Below, in pieces: positions 52,820 through 59,039 of a stretch of DNA of 64,000 nt. Source of the DNA: Thermococcus cleftensis (lineage in GTDB: Archaea > Methanobacteriota_B > Thermococci > Thermococcales > Thermococcaceae); the NCBI RefSeq assembly GCF_000265525.1, contig NC_018015.1, positions 434,001 to 498,000 on the forward strand. Direction: 5' to 3'. Numbering within the stretch: position 1 is the stretch's first letter; every line of letters starts with the position of its first letter. Below the pieces are notes generated by a model that was not told where the DNA came from, did no database searches, and saw only the letters and a list, made by a program, of their open reading frames with translations. A program made the translations under genes and the position numbers.

Positions 52820-53512
52820 TCAAGAGCCGAGGTTCTTTGCAATCTTGGCCAGCATCTCGCTCTTCGGCGGCTCAGGCTCCTTTGGCTTCGCCTTCTCGCG
52901 AAGCTTCTCGGCCTCGGTTTTAACCGGCTTATTCTCCCCGGTCTCCCCTTTCTCCTCCTCTAAATCCTTGCCGTAATGTCCCCATCCCGCATAAGTGCTC
53001 AGGTCGGCCTTATTCCCGCTTGACTTCCTCCCCTTCGCCTCCTTCGCCGCCTTCCGGTACATCCACGTCAGCATCAGCAGGGACCCCGCTCCAATGAGAA
53101 GGCCGAACTTCCCGCTCACCTGCAGGCTCTGGCCTTCCACCTTCTCCATGTACCACAATCCCGCGTTGAAGCTCGGCCTCCCAACGTCCCACCAAATCGA
53201 GAAGTCAATGTCCGCACCGATTTCCTTCGCCTTCTTCTCCAGCATCTTCACGTAGTAGTTTGCGAAGATGGTCAGGCTGTGGTCCCGCTCCTGGAACTCG
53301 TCAAGCCTCGCGTTGAACTCCTCCTCGCTCATCAGGCCGCCAGTCCCGCCAACCTCCTCCAGTTCCTCCTCCTCGACCAGCTCATCAATCTCCTCAAGGT
53401 CCCTCTCCACGTCCTCGACCAGGCTCGTGATGTCCTTCTCGTCCAGCTCGTCAATGGTGCTGTCCACGACGGCCTTCGCAGCATTCTCAGCCATAAGCGG
53501 GTCCCCCATCAT
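52820..53512 (-). CDS. Acidic coiled-coil membrane protein, structural operon
   Basis: 230 residues. A very acidic N-terminus (DIDELVEEEELEEV-like heptads, 20-60), one hydrophobic helix at about 137-153 (FGLLIGAGSLLMLTWMY), and a charged C-terminus. ATGA overlaps the preceding gene. Function unknown; a scaffold or membrane protein of the particle is possible. Confidence 0.5.
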   Translation of the reverse strand: MMGDPLMAENAAKAVVDSTIDELDEKDITSLVEDVERDLEEIDELVEEEELEEVGGTGGLMSEEEFNARLDEFQERDHSLTIFANYYVKMLEKKAKEIGADIDFSIWWDVGRPSFNAGLWYMEKVEGQSLQVSGKFGLLIGAGSLLMLTWMYRKAAKEAKGRKSSGNKADLSTYAGWGHYGKDLEEEKGETGENKPVKTEAEKLREKAKPKEPEPPKSEMLAKIAKNLGS

Positions 53513-53784
53513 TCAACCTCCTTGAAGCTCAAAGTCAGCCTCAACCTCTTCTCCTTCCCCAGCTCCAGGACCAGCGCGTTCTTCTCCCTCACATGCCTGA
53601 CCTTCGCCTTGCCGATGAGCTTCAGCAGGACCTCCTGAAGGTCCTCCTCACCGTTCACCTCGCCGACCTCGATACCAGTCGCCTTAATGGCCTCTACCAG
53701 GTCATCAACCCAGCCGAAAATCCTCCCCATCTTCACCTGAGTGGCCGGGTTCATCATCGCCAAAGCAGCCTTGACCTTTCCCAC
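53509..53784 (-). CDS. Small protein of the structural operon
   Basis: 91 residues, helical start (ALAMMNPATQVKMGRIFGW) and a basic strand-rich end (NALVLELGKEKRLRLTLSF). No membrane segment or known motif. Placed 4 bp after the zinc-ribbon gene and coupled to the next one. Confidence 0.5.
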   Translation of the reverse strand: MGKVKAALAMMNPATQVKMGRIFGWVDDLVEAIKATGIEVGEVNGEEDLQEVLLKLIGKAKVRHVREKNALVLELGKEKRLRLTLSFKEVE

Positions 53785-53788
53785 ACTC

Positions 53789-54382
53789 TCACCCCCTCAG
53801 GTTGCTCTCAATCTTCCCAAGAATCGGGGAACGCCTCTCCTCGTAAGCCTTCACCGGCTCCTCGTCCTTTCCAGCCAGGCGCTTCAACTGCCTGAACATC
53901 TCATCGAACCAGCCGACCTTATAGAGGTAGTACAGGAACGCCAGCGCAAAGATAACGCTCCACGCCTTCCAGCTCAACCTCGGCCTTGGAACGCGGAACC
54001 CCTTCTTCACCCTTTCACCCTTCACCTTCTCACCCGGCTTTTCACCCTTCTTCACCCCGGTGATTTTGGGTGAACCCTCACGGTCCTCAACAGGTTTCAC
54101 CCTCTCCGGCTCCTCGCTCTTCACCTCACTTCCCCGCTCCTCAACCTCCGCCGTAACCTCCTTGGCTTCCTCAGCCGGCTTTTCATCTTTCTTCTCGCTC
54201 CTCTTCCCGAGAATCCGCTCACGCTCCTCCTCCGGCAATTTCAAAAACTCCTCGTATAGGACCACCCTCTTAGAACGGCAGACTGAACACTGAGGCTTTT
54301 TAGCACGGCTCCAGAACTTGTTCCCACAGCGAAGGCAGACGTACAGCTTCCTCCCGCTCGCGTCCTCCACCAGTCTCACCAC
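53789..54382 (-). CDS. Zinc-ribbon membrane protein, first gene of the structural operon
   Basis: 197 residues. An N-terminal ribbon with CLRCGNKF and CSVCRSK (two CxxC pairs), a long Glu/Lys-rich linker (55-125), and a membrane helix (AWSVIFALAFLYYLYKVGW). The ribbon could bind DNA and connect it to the particle or cell membrane. Preceded by the repeated promoter sequence at 54448-54494. Confidence 0.55.
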   Translation of the reverse strand: MVRLVEDASGRKLYVCLRCGNKFWSRAKKPQCSVCRSKRVVLYEEFLKLPEEERERILGKRSEKKDEKPAEEAKEVTAEVEERGSEVKSEEPERVKPVEDREGSPKITGVKKGEKPGEKVKGERVKKGFRVPRPRLSWKAWSVIFALAFLYYLYKVGWFDEMFRQLKRLAGKDEEPVKAYEERRSPILGKIESNLRG

Positions 54383-54447
54383 CTTTCCCCTGATTTCACC
54401 GGGGGATTTTTGGTGAATCCCCCAATTTCACCCTACTCGCCAGGAGG

Positions 54448-54494
54448 ATTTAAGCACTGAACCAGAAAAATGAAGAAAACGGAAGAATTCTCCA
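54448..54494 (-). promoter_or_regulatory. Second copy of the two-part promoter sequence
   Basis: The 22-bp block at 54448-54469 and the 14-bp block at 54481-54494 are identical to 50905-50926 and 50948-50961. The order and strand relative to the downstream minus-strand operon are the same, but the spacer is 12 bp shorter. The TATA-like end is CTTAAATCC. On the other side the + strand module 2 starts at 54544, so the site could act on both. Confidence 0.6.
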
Positions 54495-54543
54495 CACCAA
54501 AACCTTAATCTATCCCAGAAGCAAAAGAGAGCACGGTGAGAGC

Positions 54544-54690
54544 ATGACGACTGTTAAAGTGAATGTGAAAATACCTCGAGAGTGGAGCAGAGACTTCACC
54601 CGGGACTTCAAAACCTTCCTCCGGGAATATCTCGAGGCTTACGGCTACACCCCAGGGAAAATAACCGTAAGGCGGGTGGAGAAGAAATGA
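54544..54690 (+). CDS. Third component of PIN module 2, 48-residue protein
   Basis: MTTVKVNVKIPREWSRDF starts a strand then a helix (FKTFLREYLEAYGY) and a last strand (KITVRRVEKK). GGTGAG precedes the ATG; TGA and the antitoxin ATG share bases (ATGA). The plan matches 51661-51828 of module 1. Not similar to any family I recognise. Confidence 0.6.
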   Translation: MTTVKVNVKIPREWSRDFTRDFKTFLREYLEAYGYTPGKITVRRVEKK

Positions 54691-54878
54691 AAACCAAGAA
54701 AAAAACAAAAACCGAGCTGACGCTCATTATAGAAACATCGGGAAAAGTCCCGAAAGAGGCGATAATAGAAGCACTCGAGGAGTACATGAAACGAAAAAAA
54801 ATAGCCGAGAAACTTTACAGCCTCCTCGAGGGGTTTGATTGGGATGCCATCGAGAACACGGAGAAAACCAAGAAGTAA
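54687..54878 (+). CDS. vapB: Antitoxin of PIN module 2
   Basis: 63 residues: strand (TELTLIIETSGKV) then helices (KKIAEKLYSLLEGFDWDAIE). It shares the KKxAxxLYxLL helix with the module 1 antitoxin. The toxin gene begins inside it (54844), as in module 1. Confidence 0.72.
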   Translation: MKTKKKTKTELTLIIETSGKVPKEAIIEALEEYMKRKKIAEKLYSLLEGFDWDAIENTEKTKK

Positions 54879-55221
54879 AATCCTCGCCGACACCAGCGTC
54901 CTGATAAAGCTCGCAAGAAGGAGGGAACTCCACAAACACTACTTTAACATCTCCATAATCACAGTTCTCGAGTTCGTGCGGGGAGCCAAAAGCCAGAAGC
55001 AGGCAGTCCAATTCCTCAAACTCCTCCAGAACCTCTACCACATTGAACCCGTAGATGACCACATAACCCTCGTGTACTGGGAAGTTTTCCGCAATGTTCG
55101 CAAATCAATCGAAGACAACGACCTCTTAATCGGCTCAACGGCTCTCGCCAAGAACTACATTCTATGGACCGCCAACACAAAGCACTTCAAACCGTTCTGC
55201 CTACCCGTTAATTGTGTGTAG
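54844..55221 (+). pseudogene. vapC: VapC-type PIN toxin (module 2), C-terminus replaced by IS607 insertion
   Basis: Native residues 1-118 end at HFKPF (55197); the last seven codons to the stop at 55219-55221 are transposon sequence. PIN acidic residues remain: ILADTSVLIKL, VLEFVRG, IEDNDLLIGSTALAKNY and TANTKHF. Only the last ~13 residues are lost, so the product could still fold. The ATG at 54844 is preferred; a TTG at 54835 is in frame. The native tail is recognisable at 56997-57038. Confidence 0.78.
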
Positions 55222-55246
55222 AGTGTTAATCTCGTAACGGGTAGGC
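55199..55246 (-). ncRNA. Hairpin at the tnpB 3' end, candidate omega-RNA (reRNA) terminal stem
   Basis: GCCTACCCGTTA (55199-55210) and TAACGGGTAGGC (55235-55246) form a perfect 12-bp stem with a 24-base loop, ending 1 base from the inferred transposon end. It includes the tnpB stop codon. TnpB guide RNAs come from this end: scaffold inside the element, guide from the flank. The guide would then start GAACGGTTTGAAGTGC (minus strand from 55197). Confidence 0.55.
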
Positions 55247-56382
55247 TTCCACCCTCCCGTCTTCATCGGGTGGCTTTCGGGGGGAACGGAAACTCCCCAC
55301 ATCTTCAGGGCTTTCAAGCGAATATTCCAACTACCAACAACGTCTCTATCGGCCTCAAACCCGCAGTTTGAACACTTCAAAACCCTGTGCCCATTCGGGC
55401 TTAACTTCCCCCCACATACCGGGCACAGGGAGGAGGTGTAAGCAGGATTCACGAAAATAACCCTAACACCCTTCAACTTAGCCTTGTATTCGATAATGCT
55501 CTGAAGCTTCCTGAAGCTCCAGCGGTGGAGCCTGCCATTCATTTCAGCAGAATACCTTATCGAACTCCTAATCTCAGTCAAATCCTCCAGAGCAATGCCA
55601 CCGTATTTTTCGGCCAGCTCAACGATTTTGTTGGCCAACTTGTGATAAAGGTCGTTAAGCCTGTTCCTCTCCCGCCCACCGTATTTCTCAAGGAGTTCCT
55701 TCCTTTTCCTTCCGACTCTTATCTTCCTCTGAATCCTCCGCCTCTTGAGGAAATAAGCAGTCCTAACCTCCCGCTCGTGGGTAATGATTTGCACGAACTC
55801 GCCGTTTGGAAGGCTTAGGGTAACGTTGTTCTCGTTCAAGTCCACTCCAACGAAAGCTTTGGGTTCTCCAACTTCAACCTCCTTGGAAAAGACCACGTTG
55901 ATGAAAACTCCCTTTGGCGTTTTGATGAGCCAAGCCTGACCAACCTTCCAGTCCTTAAACCGCTCGTGATACTTGGCCGGGTAAAACTCCAGTTGGATTC
56001 TCCCCTTAGGAGTTGAGAGCTTGATTATTCCTTTTTCAAGGTCGAGCTTGAACAGGTGGTCGTCCAGCATTATGACGCTCCTCTTAAAAACAGGCTTACC
56101 CTTGGCCTTCCCCTTCTTTTTGCGTTTCCTGTAACTCTTGTAAATTGACGTGGCCATTTGGCAGGCCGTGTAGAGGTAGTGGCTTGGAAGTTTAGAGTAT
56201 TCCCTGCGTAGGGTCTTGTATGTTTCTTTTTTGAGCCTGTAAAAGCTGGTTACGTTGTTCTCAAAAGCGTAAGTGATTAGGTAGTTCACGATTTCTCGGT
56301 AAGTGGAGAAGAGGTCGTCTAACCCTTCCGGCGGGTTTTTGAGCTTGAACCTTGCCGTGAGTTTAATCGTCTCTGAGGGCAT
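55201..56382 (-). CDS. tnpB: TnpB RNA-guided nuclease of IS607-type element
   Basis: 393 residues. The RuvC-like site is complete: D181 (FVGVDLNENN), E266 (GIALEDLTEI), and Asp at 345/347 (FEADRDVVGSWNI). The zinc finger is C320-x2-C323 and C337-x2-C340. The N-terminal REC-like part is helical and basic. Related TnpBs cut DNA with an omega-RNA from the element's 3' end, which helps the transposon persist. All residues needed for activity are present. Confidence 0.9.
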   Translation of the reverse strand: MPSETIKLTARFKLKNPPEGLDDLFSTYREIVNYLITYAFENNVTSFYRLKKETYKTLRREYSKLPSHYLYTACQMATSIYKSYRKRKKKGKAKGKPVFKRSVIMLDDHLFKLDLEKGIIKLSTPKGRIQLEFYPAKYHERFKDWKVGQAWLIKTPKGVFINVVFSKEVEVGEPKAFVGVDLNENNVTLSLPNGEFVQIITHEREVRTAYFLKRRRIQRKIRVGRKRKELLEKYGGRERNRLNDLYHKLANKIVELAEKYGGIALEDLTEIRSSIRYSAEMNGRLHRWSFRKLQSIIEYKAKLKGVRVIFVNPAYTSSLCPVCGGKLSPNGHRVLKCSNCGFEADRDVVGSWNIRLKALKMWGVSVPPESHPMKTGGWKPTRYEINTLHTING

Positions 56383-56971
56383 TCTTTACCGCCTCAACGA
56401 GGCGTTTTTTCTTGTGAGAACGCATTCCGTAAAGCTTTCCAGCGAAGGAAGTTACGATAGCCAATAAATCCTCAACGAGTTCTTTCTCCGGCGTCTTCTC
56501 TTCATCGTCAAAGATGACTTCGATTTCAACACCGTGAGAGTTGAAGTATTGCTCAAGGTATCTGAATCCAAAACGTGTAAGTCTGTCCCTGTAGGTTACC
56601 ACGACTTTCCCAACTTCTCCGCTCTCCACAAGTTTGAAGAGTTGTTTTAAGCCCCGTCTATTTTCGTTTAAGCCCGATGAAATGTCTGTAAGGATTTTGA
56701 TGACTTGATAGCCTTTTGCGGAACAGTAGTTTTTGAGGTATTCGACTTGCCTCTCCAAGTCCTCTCTCTGGTCTCGGCTTGAGACTCTTGCGTAAATGAC
56801 GACTTTATCGAGGGTTTTGCCCTCAAGAAGTCTTTTAATTTCGCTTTCGGGAATGCGGTATTCTCTCCCGACCCGGTAGGCTTTGATTTCGCCGGTTTTG
56901 ATTTTCCTAAGGAGCGTTGGTTTGCTGATGCCCAAGCGTTGTGATGCCTCTCCTGTCCGATAGAGCCTCAT
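56363..56971 (-). CDS. tnpA: IS607-type serine recombinase (TnpA)
   Basis: 202 residues. MerR-like helix-turn-helix at the N-terminus (ASQRLGISKPTLLRKIKTG), then a resolvase domain with the nucleophile Ser in VVIYARVSSRDQRED, and the motif VVTYRDRLTRFGFRYLE. The DNA-binding domain before the catalytic domain is the IS607 order. The ATG at 56971 follows GGTGGGG. The nearest TATA-like TTTAAATAT (57014-57006) lies outside the inferred element, in the vapC remnant. Confidence 0.9.
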   Translation of the reverse strand: MRLYRTGEASQRLGISKPTLLRKIKTGEIKAYRVGREYRIPESEIKRLLEGKTLDKVVIYARVSSRDQREDLERQVEYLKNYCSAKGYQVIKILTDISSGLNENRRGLKQLFKLVESGEVGKVVVTYRDRLTRFGFRYLEQYFNSHGVEIEVIFDDEEKTPEKELVEDLLAIVTSFAGKLYGMRSHKKKRLVEAVKNALRDD

Positions 56972-56996
56972 ACCAAGCCCCACCAAATCAAGATAA

Positions 56997-57038
56997 GAAG
57001 CGAAAATATTTAAACTTTACGATTTTAACTATCTATGA
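56997..57038 (+). pseudogene. Detached C-terminus of the module 2 vapC
   Basis: Thirteen codons (EAKIFKLYDFNYL) and a stop. Placed after HFKPF they align with the module 1 toxin end (HFKRMSDFGLKLY): the Lys-Leu-Tyr falls at the same distance. The restored toxin has 131 residues. The segment is short, so the match rests on frame, distance and the KLY motif. Confidence 0.5.
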
Positions 57039-57102
57039 AACAGCCCCATAAGCTTTTGGATTGTGATCTCTCGGTTTTTCCTTTTTCGCTTTTGGTTGGG
57101 GT

Positions 57103-57291
57103 TTAGTGGGGGTTGTGTTGTTCTTCTTCGAGTTGTTTTTTCTCGTATTCGTCGCCGAGGATAGCTCCGATTAAGCCGCCGAGGATTACACCACCGGGTC
57201 CAAATAGTAGGCCGATGCTTCCTCCGATTATGAGTCCCGCGAAGGCTCCACTCCCGGTCGTTTTAACCACCCTCCTTTTAGTTTGTGTCAT
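57103..57291 (-). CDS. Glycine-zipper membrane protein
   Basis: 62 residues. GAFAGLIIGGSIGLLFGPGG and VILGGLIGAILGDEY have Gly at every fourth position, as in glycine-zipper helices that pack in membranes and can form pores. GGAGATGATGA precedes the ATG at 57291. Role in the element unknown; a lysis or envelope role is conceivable. Confidence 0.6.
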   Translation of the reverse strand: MTQTKRRVVKTTGSGAFAGLIIGGSIGLLFGPGGVILGGLIGAILGDEYEKKQLEEEQHNPH

Positions 57292-57315
57292 TCTTCATCA
57301 TCTCCTTTATGCTGC

Positions 57316-57807
57316 CTAGTTTATCCCGTACTTCTCTCGAATATGCTTTAGGAACTCTCCGGCGGTCATGATGTAGAACCAGTGCCTCTTCAAGTTGAAC
57401 TTTAAGGTCCTCCCGTTTCTGAGCTTAACCAGGTGCTTCGTGTTCATGCTGAGGAGGTACCGGGCCTTGGCGGCATAAACCACGTCAAGGAATTTTATGT
57501 CATCATGGTGGCCAACGGCCTCGGCCAGTTTGGGGTCGTTTTCGAACCTCACGCGGGGTGAGACTACCTTCGTGCGGTTCCTGACGAGGCTGTAAATTGC
57601 CTTGGCCTTCTCGGGTTTTCCAATCATCAGGCCGATTATTGCAAGGGTTTCTTTCATTTCCCTTAGTGTCTCTTTGGAACCGTGATTCTGCAGGGTGCCT
57701 TTTTTGAGCAGTTCAAGAACCCTTATGGCTGGACTTCGAGAAGGGTCCCGGGTTTTCAGCATGCTGATTAGGATTGAAGTGTCAAGAACAACCTTGAGTT
57801 TGGCCAT
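57316..57807 (-). CDS. PIN-domain toxin, separate pair
   Basis: 163 residues. LKVVLDTSILISML has the first catalytic Asp. Further acidic sites are ETLREMKETL and HHDDIKFLDVVYAAKA. A longer C-terminus than in the two other toxins (ends REKYGIN) and a different middle put it in another PIN subgroup. It begins directly after the antitoxin stop. Confidence 0.78.
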   Translation of the reverse strand: MAKLKVVLDTSILISMLKTRDPSRSPAIRVLELLKKGTLQNHGSKETLREMKETLAIIGLMIGKPEKAKAIYSLVRNRTKVVSPRVRFENDPKLAEAVGHHDDIKFLDVVYAAKARYLLSMNTKHLVKLRNGRTLKFNLKRHWFYIMTAGEFLKHIREKYGIN

Positions 57808-58089
57808 TCAAATCACTCCGAGCTTTTTCAGCTTTCTCTCAATCCTGTGGAACTTTTTGAGTTCCTTCCTGGCGAGTTCCAGGAGCTCGGAGGTGCTCAG
57901 GCTTGACGTCTTTTTGTCCCTGAGGATTATCTTCCAGGCTCGCTCATCGCTCATGGGTCTGTCCATCTCGCTCATCAGTTCCCTTACTTGGAAGAACCAG
58001 AGTATGTCCTCGGGTTTTTCTTTGGTGGCCTTTGCGAGGCCGTCGAGGATTGACTCGAACACCCTTTTATCAACGGCCTTTACCGCCAT
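57808..58089 (-). CDS. Putative antitoxin of the separate PIN pair
   Basis: 93 charged, helical residues (FESILDGLAKATKEKPEDIL, LLELARKELKKFHRIERK). ATG at 58089 after GGTGAGGAC; stop adjacent to the toxin start. The call comes from size and position. Confidence 0.65.
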   Translation of the reverse strand: MAVKAVDKRVFESILDGLAKATKEKPEDILWFFQVRELMSEMDRPMSDERAWKIILRDKKTSSLSTSELLELARKELKKFHRIERKLKKLGVI

Positions 58090-58188
58090 GTCCTCACCGG
58101 GTTCGGGTTTTGTCGTGGGGAGTACATTAACTTTGTGGTGATTTCTTCCGGTTTCTTCAGGTGTCGATGGGAAGGGTTTTTAGCCTAA

Positions 58189-58204
58189 AAATTTATAAAC
58201 TTCG
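58189..58204 (+). promoter_or_regulatory. Promoter of int(N), identical over 16 bp to the tRNA-Leu promoter
   Basis: AAATTTATAAACTTCG again (compare 44693-44708). TATA at 58192-58199 is 20 bp before the integrase ATG, which predicts a leaderless or almost leaderless message. In the integrated state it is also the nearest strong promoter upstream of the complete tRNA-Leu gene. Confidence 0.6.
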
Positions 58205-58219
58205 TTGGGGGTTTTCGTC

Positions 58220-58540
58220 ATGGTAAAATCTGAGGGTGTGTCCGGACACTCCCAAACGGGGGAGCGGGAGCGAGCCGGCGAGCGGAAGCGGAGGCGTCCG
58301 AGGCGCCTTTCACCGCGTCTGCACATTACGCTACCGCCAGAAATCTACAGGAAGGCCAAGGAGCGCTGGGACAACGTGAGCCGTGTGGTCGCGAGCCTGC
58401 TTGAGGTGGCTTTGGCTGAAGATTTGACGGTCGAGGAGGTCGTGACGGCTGTAACGCTCATTAGGAGCGGCGCTTTGGTGGTGAATTCGCCTGTTCGTGC
58501 GGGGGTTGCCGAGCCTGGTCAAAGGCGGTGGACTCAAGAT
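58220..58540 (+). CDS. int: SSV-type integrase, N-terminal fragment int(N)
   Basis: 107 codons up to the end of the att core; the frame runs on to 58768 through the tRNA. A basic start (ERERAGERKRRRPRR) is followed by a ribbon-helix-helix-like unit (LHITLPPEIYRKAKERWDN, VSRVVASLLEVAL). It has no catalytic residues. The att core is read as AGVAEPGQRRWTQD in both fragments. Confidence 0.88.
58499..58540 (+). repeat. Right attachment site within tRNA-Leu
   Basis: Second copy of the 42-bp core. Here it continues into the 3' half of the tRNA, so the tRNA is rebuilt with its 5' half supplied by the element. Confidence 0.93.
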
Positions 58541-58586
58541 CCACTCCCGCAGGGGTTCCGGGGTTCAAATCCCCGCCCCCGCACCA
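58499..58586 (+). tRNA. tRNA-Leu (anticodon CAA)
   Basis: 88 bases with encoded CCA. Acceptor stem GCGGGGG/CCCCCGC, anticodon arm GTGGA-CTCAAGA-TCCAC giving CAA (reads UUG), a long variable arm (class II) and T arm CGGGG-TTCAAAT-CCCCG. Discriminator A fits leucine. Confidence 0.95.
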
Positions 58587-59039
58587 CAACGAAAGACAAG
58601 GGGGCTACGCCCCACAACCCCGATTTTTCTCTAAAACTCCGGGGGGCTTCGCCCCCACACTCCCCTTTCAGCCCTTGCTTTCGCCCGACGGGCGTTGAGA
58701 GAAGTAAATTCATTTGCGAGGGAGTTCATCAAGTACGTTCTCTTTTAGAAACGAGCACTTGCAGGTAAAATCCCTGCATTAGGCCGTTTAAAAGGAGCTA
58801 CGAACTTTTGGTCAAGCTTTCCTAAAGCTTGCTCTGTACTCGCAAACCTCCGAAGTAAGGCTCGATCACGTTAAGAAACTTTGCTGGAAGGATTCATCAA
58901 AAACCTGCATGGGAGATTTCTCCTGAAAAAACGCGTTCTGAGGTTTCCCTGGGTTGCCTTTGTGGGCAGAAATGGATTCATTCCAAGGAGGCGTTTTCAG
59001 AAGGGAAAACCACCAGGCAGGGGTTGGAAAAGAAAGGCC
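58587..59039. other. 453-bp gene-free stretch with several hairpins
   Basis: Just after the tRNA are two GC-rich hairpins (GGGGCTACGCCCC near 58600 and GGGGGCTTCGCCCCC near 58652), with T-rich CGATTTTTCTCT between them as a likely tRNA terminator. Farther on, an 8-bp pair TTTGCGAG (58713-58720)/CTCGCAAA (58839-58846) encloses TGCAGG/CCTGCA (58760-58778) and CAAGCTTT/AAAGCTTG (58813-58831). I see no convincing gene. Confidence 0.5.

Larger units (their letters stand above)
55198..56996 (-). mobile_element. IS607-family transposon (TnpA serine recombinase + TnpB)
   Basis: Contains tnpA and tnpB on the minus strand with a 20-bp overlap. The ends are inferred from the split vapC: joining 55197 to 56997 restores a frame that aligns with the module 1 toxin without a gap. 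Size is 1799 bp. There is no target duplication and no terminal inverted repeat, as expected for IS607. Boundaries may shift by a few bases. Confidence 0.75.
44738..58540. mobile_element. Integrated virus-like element (provirus), about 13.8 kb, in tRNA-Leu(CAA)
   Basis: Bounded by 42-bp direct repeats, with the integrase gene split between both ends (N-terminal part at the right, C-terminal part at the left). Excision would give a circle of 13,761 bp with a complete 455-codon integrase. The content is two minus-strand structural operons (45837-50834 and 51855-54382), three PIN-type toxin loci and one IS607-type insertion of about 1.8 kb. Without the insertion the ancestor was about 12 kb. Capsid, packaging ATPase and integrase types match the pTN3/TKV4-like family of Thermococcus proviruses. 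Confidence 0.9.

Noticed and set aside
58600-58670. GC-rich hairpins after tRNA-Leu as an additional attachment site
   Set aside because: No copy of these hairpins exists at the left end of the element, and the 42-bp core already explains the integration.
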